From assembly GCA_019894735.1 (NCBI GenBank), contig JAGXOB010000011.1, positions 6,400 to 38,888 of the forward strand: 32,489 bases of DNA, written 5' to 3'. This document shows positions 19,388 through 27,772 of this stretch, piece by piece. Below the pieces are notes generated by a model. That model was not told where the DNA came from, searched no databases, and saw only the letters and a list, made by a program, of their open reading frames with translations. The position numbers were made by a program, and so were the translations under genes. Position 1 is the stretch's first letter. Each line of letters starts with the position of its first letter. Source of the stretch: Promethearchaeota archaeon. Lineage in GTDB: Archaea > Asgardarchaeota > Lokiarchaeia > Sigynarchaeales > SOKP01.

Positions 19388-20995
19388 TTAGTGTAAAGAG
19401 TCTCTTTTAGGCTCTTTAAAAATTGTTAGCAAACCAAATAATCTCTTAATAAAAGCTGGTTGGTATTCCTCTTTTTGAGCATGATGAACTCCCATAATAT
19501 CCAATCTGTTAAGATGATATTCAAGTCGAGTCCTAAAAGATTTAAAGTTTTTTTGTTCTTTGGGGGTCCAATTAGATTCAGCAATTGCGATAAGGCGGGG
19601 AAAGGTTTGCCAATCTAACTCTCTTACATTCCTAACCCATTCTGTCCACAATGGAGTCTCAATCCCCAATACATTGTTTTGATAATCCTTATGTAATTTT
19701 TTAGGAACTGGTTCATAGTTATACGCTTTACTCAAAGATGTGCGTTTATAGGAATAATCGAGATAAGTAGAACCAAATTTAGAAAAAACTATGTTCCCTC
19801 CTTTCATTAAATGTTTCATAACCTTTTTCTTACCAAACATCCAATATTGCCCAATCATATCCTTAGTAGATTTAACACTAAGAATTTGATTCCATCCCAT
19901 AAGTCTACGACTATGAGAGATAAGAATTTTATTAATCCGTTCTGTAAAATATATCTGAAGTTCTTCCTCGTTTTTCAAATTTTCATTTTTAATTATTTTC
20001 TGGCATTCCTCACATTTTTCCCATCTTTTTTTAGGAACTTCGTCACCACCAATATGGATAATTTTAGATGGAAAAAGACGAGAAATTTCTTCTAAAATGT
20101 TATTCAAGAATTCAAAAGTTGATTCTTTGCCAACGCAATACACATCTTTCTTGATACCAAAGGTTGTTGATACTTCAAACGGTCCTCCAGTACAGCTTAA
20201 TTCAGGATATGCTGCTAATGCTGCTTTTGAATGGCCAGGCATATCTATTTCTGGAACAATTTTAATAAAAAGTGTGTCAGCATAAGACACTACTTCTTGT
20301 ATCTCTTCTTGAGTATAATATCCTTCGTGGGAGGTTAAATCCATTTTTTTACTAAGAAATCCCCCAACTTGTGATCTATTTCTTTTTGACCCAACTTCGG
20401 TAAGAAAGGGATACTTCTTTATTTCAATTCTCCACCCTTGATCCTCTGTTAAGTGCCAATGGAACACATTCATCTTGAAAAGTGCCATTAAATCTAGTAA
20501 ATGTTTTACAACTTCTTTCCCAAAAAAATGTCTGCCTTCATCCAGCATGTATCCTCTCCAAGAAAAACGAGGATAATCTTCAATCTCAATAGAAGGAATT
20601 ACCAATTCAAAACCGGAATTCTTTTTTTTATTTTCTATCTCTATTGGAAGTAATTGGCGAATAGTTTGAATACCATAGAAAATCCCAACTGGTTTAAGTG
20701 CCGAAATTACGATTCGATCTTGGTTAATTTTAAGAAAATATCCCTCGTCGTTTAAATTACTTAATTTTTCTTTAATTGTTAAGTAGATAGTATTAGATTT
20801 GGTTAAATCCGCTTTAAGATCAGTAATAACCAAATCAAAACCCATAGCAGGAAAAATTAAATCCTTAAGATACTTAGCAATATTGTTTAATTTCGGATCG
20901 GATTTGATTTGAGTTTGCTCTGTTATATTAAAGCTACCTTCCCCTAAAGTCATGTTAACTGGTTTTGGTATGAGATTAATTTTAGTATTCAGCAT
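19388..20995 (-). CDS. GH20 beta-N-acetylhexosaminidase
   Basis: Releases terminal beta-linked GlcNAc or GalNAc by substrate-assisted catalysis. The 535-residue protein has the GH20 N-terminal alpha/beta domain (INLIPKPVNMTLGEG to about residue 140) followed by the catalytic barrel. WRGYMLDEGRHFFGKE and FHWHLTEDQGWRIEIKKYP are classical. The Asp-Glu pair is in HIGGDEVPK (about residues 317-318). WTEWV, TFPRLIAIAESNW and YLDYSY line the sugar pocket. It has no signal peptide, so it would act on imported N-acetylated oligosaccharides. It is followed after 12 bp by DUF3604 and preceded after 42 bp by a flavoprotein gene on the same strand. The catalytic residues are intact and confidence in the family is very high. 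Confidence 0.95.
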   Translation of the reverse strand: MLNTKINLIPKPVNMTLGEGSFNITEQTQIKSDPKLNNIAKYLKDLIFPAMGFDLVITDLKADLTKSNTIYLTIKEKLSNLNDEGYFLKINQDRIVISALKPVGIFYGIQTIRQLLPIEIENKKKNSGFELVIPSIEIEDYPRFSWRGYMLDEGRHFFGKEVVKHLLDLMALFKMNVFHWHLTEDQGWRIEIKKYPFLTEVGSKRNRSQVGGFLSKKMDLTSHEGYYTQEEIQEVVSYADTLFIKIVPEIDMPGHSKAALAAYPELSCTGGPFEVSTTFGIKKDVYCVGKESTFEFLNNILEEISRLFPSKIIHIGGDEVPKKRWEKCEECQKIIKNENLKNEEELQIYFTERINKILISHSRRLMGWNQILSVKSTKDMIGQYWMFGKKKVMKHLMKGGNIVFSKFGSTYLDYSYKRTSLSKAYNYEPVPKKLHKDYQNNVLGIETPLWTEWVRNVRELDWQTFPRLIAIAESNWTPKEQKNFKSFRTRLEYHLNRLDIMGVHHAQKEEYQPAFIKRLFGLLTIFKEPKRDSLH

Positions 20996-21037
20996 TATTA
21001 GCTTAATTTTAAAAATATTTTAATTATAAATATAGCG

Positions 21038-22255
21038 TTAAGTAGCTTGCTTTAAGAGAGAAGAGATATAATCCCACTTCTTGTTAATCTTTTCGGCAGT
21101 TCGCAATCGGTTGAATATTTTATACTCAAAAGCTCCAATTAGGTTATATAATCCTATTACTTCCTTGTACACATCAGAATTCTGGAAGGAAATTTTATAA
21201 TTTTCGATGTTTTCAGAGCTCCAAATAATTTCTTCCTCTTTCATTTTCTTTGCTATGTTTTTAGTCCAGATTTTTGCCATCATTATAGAATAATATAATC
21301 CTGAAGATCCAAATGGATTAACAAATCCCGCACTATCTCCAATAAGAACTATACCCGGAAATGGGACAACATTTTTTACCATTCGAGCGTTTGGAAGAGC
21401 CGTTACTTCTTGGTAATCAATTTTAGCACCTTTAAAGAATTCACTAAATCCAGGATAAGTCTTCTTCAAATTTTCCCAAACTATCATAATTTCGTCGTTA
21501 GTTGGAATTTTAACCGTTTTCATTTGAGGAACTTGAGCCATCCTTAACATTAAACCCACTTCTACTCTTTTATCTTCCAATGGGAAAATATATGCAACAC
21601 ACGGAGGAAAATTAGGAGAGTATTCTAGATCACCGTTTCCAATAAAGTAAAAATTCAAGTCGGGAGTTTTCTTAATATTTATATTTGCCTCGCTAATTAA
21701 GCATTTAACTATTGGACAGTTTATTTCTTCGTCGTAAGGCACTCCATAATGTCTGCCAATTACACCAGAATATCCACTGCAATCTATAATTGCCTTTCCA
21801 TGAACTTCGTTCGTATTCCCGGATTTATCCTTATAACTAACGCCAACACAAAATCCATTTTTTTCTATCGGTTTTATAACTTCACTTTCTAGTAAAATCT
21901 CGACTCCTACCTCGTTTGCTTTTTCGACGAATCTATCGATAAACCTACGCCATTCGAAAAAATAATGAGGATATTCGCGAAAAGTAGTTGTTATTTGTAA
22001 ATCTCCCGGAGAATGCCAAACTCTACCTCCGTTGGATTTAAGTCCGATGGAGGGTAAATAATCTTTTCCTAGAATATCATCGACAATATCATAATATCCC
22101 ATGCCTTCACCGCGAGGTTTTGGGCCAGCTTGTTCTCCTTTTTCTAAGACAGCTACTTTAAATCCTTCTCTAGCCGCCACGATACTTGCTGTTAAGCCAG
22201 CTGGTCCGGCTCCAACAATTACAAAATCATAATCTATTGAATTTTTAATAGTCAT
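21038..22255 (-). CDS. Geranylgeranyl-reductase-family flavoprotein, divergent copy
   Basis: An FAD-dependent oxidoreductase of 405 residues. FVIVGAGPAGLTASIVAAREG near the N terminus binds the ADP part of FAD, and GDSAGFVNPFGSSGLYYSIM (about residue 300) is the second FAD motif. Family members reduce isoprenoid double bonds in archaeal lipids, among other substrates. Two substrate-side motifs of geranylgeranyl reductases are altered: the PCGG segment reads KPRGEG, and YxWxFP reads VAYIFP with no tryptophan. Its substrate may thus differ from that of its divergent neighbour. It lies 79 bp from that neighbour and 42 bp upstream of GH20 on the same strand. The superfamily is sure; the lipid role is inference. 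Confidence 0.85.
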   Translation of the reverse strand: MTIKNSIDYDFVIVGAGPAGLTASIVAAREGFKVAVLEKGEQAGPKPRGEGMGYYDIVDDILGKDYLPSIGLKSNGGRVWHSPGDLQITTTFREYPHYFFEWRRFIDRFVEKANEVGVEILLESEVIKPIEKNGFCVGVSYKDKSGNTNEVHGKAIIDCSGYSGVIGRHYGVPYDEEINCPIVKCLISEANINIKKTPDLNFYFIGNGDLEYSPNFPPCVAYIFPLEDKRVEVGLMLRMAQVPQMKTVKIPTNDEIMIVWENLKKTYPGFSEFFKGAKIDYQEVTALPNARMVKNVVPFPGIVLIGDSAGFVNPFGSSGLYYSIMMAKIWTKNIAKKMKEEEIIWSSENIENYKISFQNSDVYKEVIGLYNLIGAFEYKIFNRLRTAEKINKKWDYISSLLKQAT

Positions 22256-22334
22256 AGTTTGAAATAAGAAAAAAGAAAATTAATTATTTTTGTTGTTTTT
22301 GATATTTTAACTCATAATAATTTGGATATATCTT

Positions 22335-23507
22335 ATGTTTGATGTTGTTATTTCTGGAGCAGGTCCCGCGGGATCTAGATGCGCTCAAGTTCTTGCTGAG
22401 CAAGGATATAATGTTGCTTTGATTGAAAGAGACTCTAATTGGAGAAAACCGTGCGGAGGCGCAGTAAGCTCTCGTATTTTTAAATATTACCCCCAATTGC
22501 GAAAATTAGATTATCCACCGATTACAGGAGTGACGATTTATTCTGGGGATTATCATAAACTACAATATTCGTGGAAAAATATTAGAGATTATTCTATAAA
22601 TGTAGATCGATTAGAATTTGATAATCTTCTAAGAAAATTCGCTGTAGATGCAGGAGCTAATTTGTTTGATAAGAATCTTTCACTTGACTTCATTACGAAG
22701 AATAAACGCAAAATTGGAATTAAAACCAAAACACCCTCAGGAATAAAAGAATATAGGGGGAAAATATTAATTGTTGCTGATGGTATGAGCTCGAGGTTAG
22801 CGCCTAAATCGGGATTGAGAGGTAAATGGCAGATTGGTGAGATAGGATTATGTAAATGCGCTATAATGAAAGGAGAGAACAACTTGGATAAAAGCGCTAT
22901 TTCCATGTTTTTTAGAGCATATAAAGGGTATGGTTGGATCTTTCCTATTGATGATAAACGTTTTAACATAGGGTGCGGTACTTGGTTAGACGAAAATTTA
23001 AACACAAACTTAAATCAAGCATATTCAGAGTTTTTAAATGATCCTCATATAAAGAAATTCTTTCCAAAATCACATTATGAAGAAATTTGGAGCGCAGCAT
23101 ATCCGATACCAGCGTTAGGAGTGAAAGAAAAATGTTTGTATGGAGATAATGTATTAATTGTTGGAGATGCTGCAGGGTTTGTGTCACCTATAAGTGGTGA
23201 GGGAATACATCCAAGCGTAGTATCTGGAAACGCTGCTGCTGAAATCGCAAGTGAAGCTTTGAAACACGATGACTTTTCGAATCAAAGGTTAAAGAAGTAC
23301 AAACAATATCCGAACATAAAAAAAATTATTAGAAATTTTAAAATGAAAGTATCTATGGTTGAGTTCTTATTTGAAAATAAAGGTTTAAACCTTTCTAAAA
23401 TGTTTGAATTAGCTGAGACAGAAGAATCAATAAGAGAAGAAGTTATCAACATGTTTTTATTTAATATTCCGCCTTCGAAAGAATTGCTCTTAAGAATTAA
23501 ATCTTAA
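22335..23507 (+). CDS. Geranylgeranyl reductase family protein
   Basis: An FAD-dependent reductase of 390 residues, probably saturating geranylgeranyl chains of archaeal membrane lipids or a related isoprenoid. The FAD-binding motif is VVISGAGPAGSRCAQVLAEQG at the N terminus. KPCGGAVSS (about residues 38-46) is the conserved PCGG loop with its functional cysteine. YGWIFPIDDKRFNIGCG (about 197-213) is the YxWxFP-x-G signature of the family, and GDAAGFVSPISGEGI (about 279-293) is the second FAD motif. All hallmarks are present, unlike in the neighbour on the other strand. The ATG follows a TATA-like stretch closely, so the leader is very short. The electron donor is not encoded next to it. Confidence 0.88.
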   Translation: MFDVVISGAGPAGSRCAQVLAEQGYNVALIERDSNWRKPCGGAVSSRIFKYYPQLRKLDYPPITGVTIYSGDYHKLQYSWKNIRDYSINVDRLEFDNLLRKFAVDAGANLFDKNLSLDFITKNKRKIGIKTKTPSGIKEYRGKILIVADGMSSRLAPKSGLRGKWQIGEIGLCKCAIMKGENNLDKSAISMFFRAYKGYGWIFPIDDKRFNIGCGTWLDENLNTNLNQAYSEFLNDPHIKKFFPKSHYEEIWSAAYPIPALGVKEKCLYGDNVLIVGDAAGFVSPISGEGIHPSVVSGNAAAEIASEALKHDDFSNQRLKKYKQYPNIKKIIRNFKMKVSMVEFLFENKGLNLSKMFELAETEESIREEVINMFLFNIPPSKELLLRIKS

Positions 23508-23578
23508 AATCTTAACTACTTGTTTTTAAGCTGAAATAAGGTTTAAAGGGATTCTGATATTTATTAATATAAGTTACC

Positions 23579-24193
23579 ATGGATAATCTAAAGACCTATA
23601 TTCTGCAACTAATAAATTTTATACCACTACCATATTACGGATTGTTATCAGCATTAGTGGGTATAACCGGAGATATTATAGCTATATTACTCTTTCCTAA
23701 TTTCAACTTAAATTTTATGTTAAGCGACTTAGGAACTGGTCCTGGTGCAGTATACTTCAACATCGGGACATTTTTGTCCGGTGTATTTGCATTATTGACA
23801 TATTTGCACATAATAGAAACTCTTGAGAGTGAAAATATCAATCATCCAAAAGTACTCCGAATTGGAAAAGTGTTTGCAATTAACTCTTGCGTTTTTTTTG
23901 CTTTCATTGGTGTTGTTCCTTCAGTCAGAAGTAATATAATACTTTTTGTTATTCATGGGGGGATTGCGTTGATTAGTTTATTAAGTGGGATTATTTATTT
24001 GAGTTGTTTTAGTTATCTGTTCTTTAAAAGTGAGAATTTTTCAAGGTTAATTGGATATCTACCGTTAATGACTGTAGGATTTATCGTCCCATTTTTATTC
24101 TCATGGCACCCAATAACAGAATGGATAATGACAATTGGCATTACATTCTGGGTTGTTACAATCTCAATTTACATGCTTTACAATAAAATGTAA
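23579..24193 (+). CDS. DUF998 family membrane protein
   Basis: A 204-residue protein with about six hydrophobic helices. NFMLSDLGTGPGAVYFNIGTFLSGV (about residues 46-70) carries the SDLG...FN pattern typical of DUF998 proteins. The function of the family is unknown. No catalytic or metal-binding motif is visible. It stands as a single plus-strand gene 71 bp after the reductase gene and 76 bp before an EamA transporter gene, in a run of membrane-protein genes. Confidence 0.75.
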   Translation: MDNLKTYILQLINFIPLPYYGLLSALVGITGDIIAILLFPNFNLNFMLSDLGTGPGAVYFNIGTFLSGVFALLTYLHIIETLESENINHPKVLRIGKVFAINSCVFFAFIGVVPSVRSNIILFVIHGGIALISLLSGIIYLSCFSYLFFKSENFSRLIGYLPLMTVGFIVPFLFSWHPITEWIMTIGITFWVVTISIYMLYNKM

Positions 24194-24269
24194 GTTTTTT
24201 CTCGAGCCTACTCTTTCTCGCTTTACTTTTTAAAATAGTATTAAAACGATATTTAATAATTTTAAATTA

Positions 24270-25205
24270 ATGCCGGAATTAATTGGATACATTTTAACGC
24301 TGGACGCTTTGTTCACTTGGGGAATCGCTTCGTTAGTATATAAATTTAGTTTAGGGAAAATTAAATCTAAGCCAAGTTTGCTTTTTCGCCTAATCTTTGT
24401 AACATGTTCAACTTTTCTCTTTTCTCTGTTATTTGGTTCATTTACTTCTATTTTTTTGTTGAGCACACAAAATTTAACAGAATATTTAGTTGCATGTCTA
24501 GTTTCCGGTTTATCAGTTACCATAGGGGATTTATTGTATTTCATCTCTTTAGAAAAAATTGATGCCTCTCGCGCGTTTCCCTTAACGCAATTAAGCCTAA
24601 TATTTGTATATCCCTTTGCTTTTATTTTGTTTGGAGAAGAATTAAACTTTTCAATTCTTATAGGGGGAATGTTGATTTTACTCAGCGTTTTCTTCTTAAG
24701 TTCTAAAGATAAACCAAATAATATTGAGGAGAGTTCTGAAAAAGAAAAAAAGAGTTCGGAAAATTTGATTTTAGGAGTATTATTTGCTGTTGGGGCAGCA
24801 TTTCTATGGGGGCTTTCTATAGTAGCGTTTAACCAAGCAAGAATTATTTCAAACGAGGTTTTCGTCACCAATTTCGTTAGGGTTTTTTTTGGAGCAATCT
24901 TTTTCTTAATCGTAGGTATTTTTCAGAAAGACTTTTACTCTAGTTTTACAAAAGCTAATAGAAAGAACATAAAATATTTCATATTTGTTGGAATTGCAGG
25001 AGCACTGTCCTTAGGATTAGCAGATACTTTATTTTATAAAGCAGCGGAAATCAACGGCTTAGTCTTGACATCTACTTTTACAGCTAATACACCGATGCTT
25101 CAACAAATATTATCTATATTAATTTTAAAAGAAAAGTTCCGTAAGCGATTTATATTTGCTGTTGGGTTAATAATTATTGGCAATTATATCATTATATTTT
25201 TATAA
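24270..25205 (+). CDS. EamA/DMT-family transporter
   Basis: A 311-residue transporter with ten predicted helices arranged as two homologous halves of five, as in the drug/metabolite transporter superfamily. The first half ends in the loop SSKDKPNNIEESSEKEKK (about residues 147-164), which is acidic and lysine-rich and faces the cytoplasm. The second half begins LGVLFAVGAAFLWGLSIVAFNQA, mirroring TLDALFTWGIASLVYK at the N terminus. SRAFPLTQLSLIFVYPFAFILFGEE in the first half matches LVLTSTFTANTPMLQQILSILILKE in the second, the typical EamA end-of-repeat pattern. The substrate cannot be read from the sequence; an amino acid or a metabolite is usual. The next gene starts 26 bp downstream, so co-transcription is possible. 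Confidence 0.85.
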   Translation: MPELIGYILTLDALFTWGIASLVYKFSLGKIKSKPSLLFRLIFVTCSTFLFSLLFGSFTSIFLLSTQNLTEYLVACLVSGLSVTIGDLLYFISLEKIDASRAFPLTQLSLIFVYPFAFILFGEELNFSILIGGMLILLSVFFLSSKDKPNNIEESSEKEKKSSENLILGVLFAVGAAFLWGLSIVAFNQARIISNEVFVTNFVRVFFGAIFFLIVGIFQKDFYSSFTKANRKNIKYFIFVGIAGALSLGLADTLFYKAAEINGLVLTSTFTANTPMLQQILSILILKEKFRKRFIFAVGLIIIGNYIIIFL

Positions 25206-25219
25206 CAACATTATTCTAT

Positions 25220-25224
25220 GTGAG
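25220..25224 (+). promoter_or_regulatory. Shine-Dalgarno sequence of the COG1237-type gene
   Basis: GTGAG lies 7 bp before ATG at 25232. The GTG within it is in frame and could be mistaken for a start. Confidence 0.4.
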
Positions 25225-25231
25225 AATTATT

Positions 25232-26260
25232 ATGATTAGAGTCGAAATATATATACTAACAAACAATATTGTTTTACCTTTTCAAAATTTACGAGAAAAT
25301 CACTCCCTGGATTTTATCGATTTAAATAAAATATTTGCGTCAAAATCGCTAGCAGAGCATGGTTTGGGCTTCTTAATTATGATTTATGATGTTATAAATC
25401 CAAATAATCCTAATAATGACAAATTAATACAAAAAATAGTGTTTGATACTGGAGGTACAAATTTTACATTTTTACATAATCTAGATATTCGAGGATATCC
25501 CCTATACGATGTAGATTACATAATATTGTCACATTGGCATTACGACCACACGGGGGGTTTACTAAAGATATTAGAGCGAATAGATAATAAAGTGCCAATT
25601 ATATGCCATGAGAGTGCTAAATTCGAGAGGTTTTTCAAACGAGATAGAACTTTAAAAAATGATGATTTAATAGATAAAAAAAGAACAGAGCTCTTACCTC
25701 TACTCTCATCTTTAAAAATTGTTAACCAAGAACCGATAAACATAGATCTAGTTAAAAAATTAAATGGACAAATTCGCTTTACAAAGGAACTTTATGAAAT
25801 CCTCAATATCGAGGGACTTAAGATAGTTGTAAGCGGAGAAATTCCTAGAAATCACATTGAAGAAGATTTTAATAACTTTCTTTCAATTCAACAGGGAAAT
25901 CTTCAAATTGACAAAATTTTGGATGATAAATGCTTGATTTTAGAGTTTGATGAAAATATCGTCTTACTTAATGGTTGTTGTCATTCTGGTTTAATGAACA
26001 CCCTAGACTATATTAAAAAGTATTCAAACAAACCAATAAGTCACATTATAGGGGGATTTCATATGGCAAGTGCATCTGATAAAAGGATTAATATTACGCT
26101 AGAATACTTAAATTCGTTAGATATGTTCAATAATACACTTTTTCTCTTTCCAGTTCATTGTAGCGGTGAAAAGTTCAATAAAATGGTTAATACGACTAGT
26201 AACAATAGTATCAAGGCCTTCAACCCAAGTGTAGGGACATTTTTCTATTTTCCAAAATAA
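25232..26260 (+). CDS. Metallo-beta-lactamase-fold hydrolase, COG1237 type
   Basis: A 342-residue metal-dependent hydrolase. The metal motif is SHWHYDHTGG (HxHxDH form), with a further histidine in NGCCHSGLMNT and in GGFHMA, and PVHCSG near the C terminus. LAEHGLGFLIMI, IVFDTGG, VSGEIPRNH and DDKCLILEF follow the order of the COG1237 family. A member of this family in Methanocaldococcus has been proposed to act as beta-ribofuranosylaminobenzene 5'-phosphate-dependent dihydropterin synthase in methanopterin synthesis. If this archaeon uses tetrahydromethanopterin, the role would fit, but many family members have other or unknown substrates. Start ATG 25232 is supported by a GTGAG Shine-Dalgarno sequence. 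It lies just downstream of the EamA gene. Confidence 0.8.
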   Translation: MIRVEIYILTNNIVLPFQNLRENHSLDFIDLNKIFASKSLAEHGLGFLIMIYDVINPNNPNNDKLIQKIVFDTGGTNFTFLHNLDIRGYPLYDVDYIILSHWHYDHTGGLLKILERIDNKVPIICHESAKFERFFKRDRTLKNDDLIDKKRTELLPLLSSLKIVNQEPINIDLVKKLNGQIRFTKELYEILNIEGLKIVVSGEIPRNHIEEDFNNFLSIQQGNLQIDKILDDKCLILEFDENIVLLNGCCHSGLMNTLDYIKKYSNKPISHIIGGFHMASASDKRINITLEYLNSLDMFNNTLFLFPVHCSGEKFNKMVNTTSNNSIKAFNPSVGTFFYFPK

Positions 26261-26389
26261 ATTAAGTTAATTAAGTTACATTCATTACGGTAAAAATTCA
26301 TAGAGTTAAACAATAACAGTTCAAACTCGAAAATTTAAAATGTTATACTATATTATCTTGAAGTAATTAGAAACGGAATTTAAAATGCA

Positions 26390-26929
26390 ATGAGAAAGAT
26401 CAAAGAACCCTTAACAATTAATCCTCTGCTAATTACTTATGGTACAATTTTTTTATTGTATATCATTTTAGCTATTTTTAATCCATTCGATTCACTTACA
26501 ACCCTAACGATTTTTGTATTAATAACTCTAATGAGTTTTTCGATAGCTAATATTATCTTTAGTATCACACCTGGAACTTTGAGTGTTTCAGAAAGGATCA
26601 TTAGTATTATGCACTCATTTATTATGTTTTTACTAACAACAGTGTCAATAACACTTTCCATGGAAAAACCCATGTTTAGCATAGAAGTAGTAATGAGCTT
26701 CTTAATATTTAGTTTTTTCATTATAGGGGGTTTTTATTTTTTACTGGGGCTGATAAACACCGGTTTCCCTAAATGGTTTCGCCGATCTAATCTTATTTTT
26801 GGCTCTTTCACAATAGGGTTATCACTGATTGCTCTCATTTTTCCTCTATCAGGATATTTATTACTAAGTATAATCATTACGGCTCTGATGATTATCAAAA
26901 AGACTTTAGGTTCATATTCTTCAAGCTAA
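26390..26929 (+). CDS. Small multi-span membrane protein, DUF308/HdeD-like
   Basis: A 179-residue protein with about six hydrophobic helices and very few charged residues. The last third, KWFRRSNLIFGSFTIG followed by LIALIFPLSGYLLLSI, resembles the repeat of HdeD/DUF308 proteins (a basic turn, a glycine-rich helix, an IFP turn and a final helix). That resemblance is moderate. The next gene encodes a protein with the same spacing of residues in this region, so the two may be paralogues. The function is unknown. A 129 bp AT-rich gap precedes it; there is no clear promoter beyond TATA-like runs, for example near 26343-26353. Confidence 0.6.
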   Translation: MRKIKEPLTINPLLITYGTIFLLYIILAIFNPFDSLTTLTIFVLITLMSFSIANIIFSITPGTLSVSERIISIMHSFIMFLLTTVSITLSMEKPMFSIEVVMSFLIFSFFIIGGFYFLLGLINTGFPKWFRRSNLIFGSFTIGLSLIALIFPLSGYLLLSIIITALMIIKKTLGSYSSS

Positions 26930-26999
26930 AAAAGAACGGATAACAAAAGTTAAAAGGATACTTACTCATATATTTCATAAATAATAGAGTGATTTTATT

Positions 27000-27647
27000 A
27001 TGAGTCATAAATCTTATATGAATAGACGGAAGTTAATGGTTAACAATATTGTCGGGGTATCTATTGTAATTGTGATATTTGCTCAGTTAATGTTTTTTAG
27101 ATTAATTGCTATCATGTCAATAGTAGTTTATCCTATGGCTTTATTAGTACCTTATGGCGTATACATGGTCTATAAAATAATTGTCGATTCCAAGATAACT
27201 CTTCTAGCAAAAATTATAAAACTCGCATTCACAGTAGCATATACAATTTTCTCAATGATTTTCTTAAATATGCTTTTTTCATATCCTCACATAACCCTGA
27301 GATATATCATTTATTTTTTATCTATACCAACATCAATTATAGGACTTGCTGGATTTTTAAAAGGTTTGATGATTGATGTGTATTCTCCCCTCTTTCGATT
27401 CTTAAATTTCTGTGTTGGCATGTTTACAGTTTTTTATACTTTCATTGCTATTATGTATGCTGATTATAACTTCGTTATTCATCTTATTACGCTCTCAACG
27501 ATGCTGAGCCTTAATGGTATTTTAAGATTAGCTCTATATCTAAGTGAATATGGGTTAAAGCTAAACAAAATGAAAAGTTTTAGAATTGCTTTCTACATTA
27601 TGGAGTCAAATTTGACTATAAAAAGCATAGAAGAAAACCAAATTTAA
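27000..27647 (+). CDS. Multi-span membrane protein related to the preceding gene
   Basis: A 215-residue protein with about six helices, a basic N terminus (MSHKSYMNRRKLM) and a short soluble tail (about residues 190-215). No known family is obvious. From residue 127 the segment FRFLNFCVGMFTVFYTFIA lines up without gaps with FRRSNLIFGSFTIGLSLIA of the gene before it, sharing F, R, N, G, F, T, I and A at equal spacing. This suggests a tandem duplication followed by strong divergence. The gap between the genes is 70 bp on the same strand. The function is unknown, and the coding status is supported by the clear membrane pattern. Confidence 0.6.
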   Translation: MSHKSYMNRRKLMVNNIVGVSIVIVIFAQLMFFRLIAIMSIVVYPMALLVPYGVYMVYKIIVDSKITLLAKIIKLAFTVAYTIFSMIFLNMLFSYPHITLRYIIYFLSIPTSIIGLAGFLKGLMIDVYSPLFRFLNFCVGMFTVFYTFIAIMYADYNFVIHLITLSTMLSLNGILRLALYLSEYGLKLNKMKSFRIAFYIMESNLTIKSIEENQI

Positions 27648-27659
27648 TATTTTCAATCC

Positions 27660-27665
27660 TTTTTT
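27660..27665 (+). terminator. T-run terminator after the membrane-protein pair
   Basis: Six T residues, followed by further T-rich sequence (CTCCTTAG), begin 12 bp after the stop codon of the second membrane protein. Confidence 0.3.
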
Positions 27666-27772
27666 CTCCTTAGCTTAAAATAAAATAGCATGATAAAACA
27701 TTATAACTTAAAGTTTCATTAATAATAATTATAAAATCAATAAAATGATAGTTCAATTCTGTTGATTAAAAT

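Noticed and set aside
22589..23005. A 138-residue frame on the minus strand opposite the geranylgeranyl reductase gene
   Set aside because: It is a shadow of a gene with complete family motifs. Similar long shadows at 24230-24871, 18471-18863 and 12789-13094 were rejected for the same reason.
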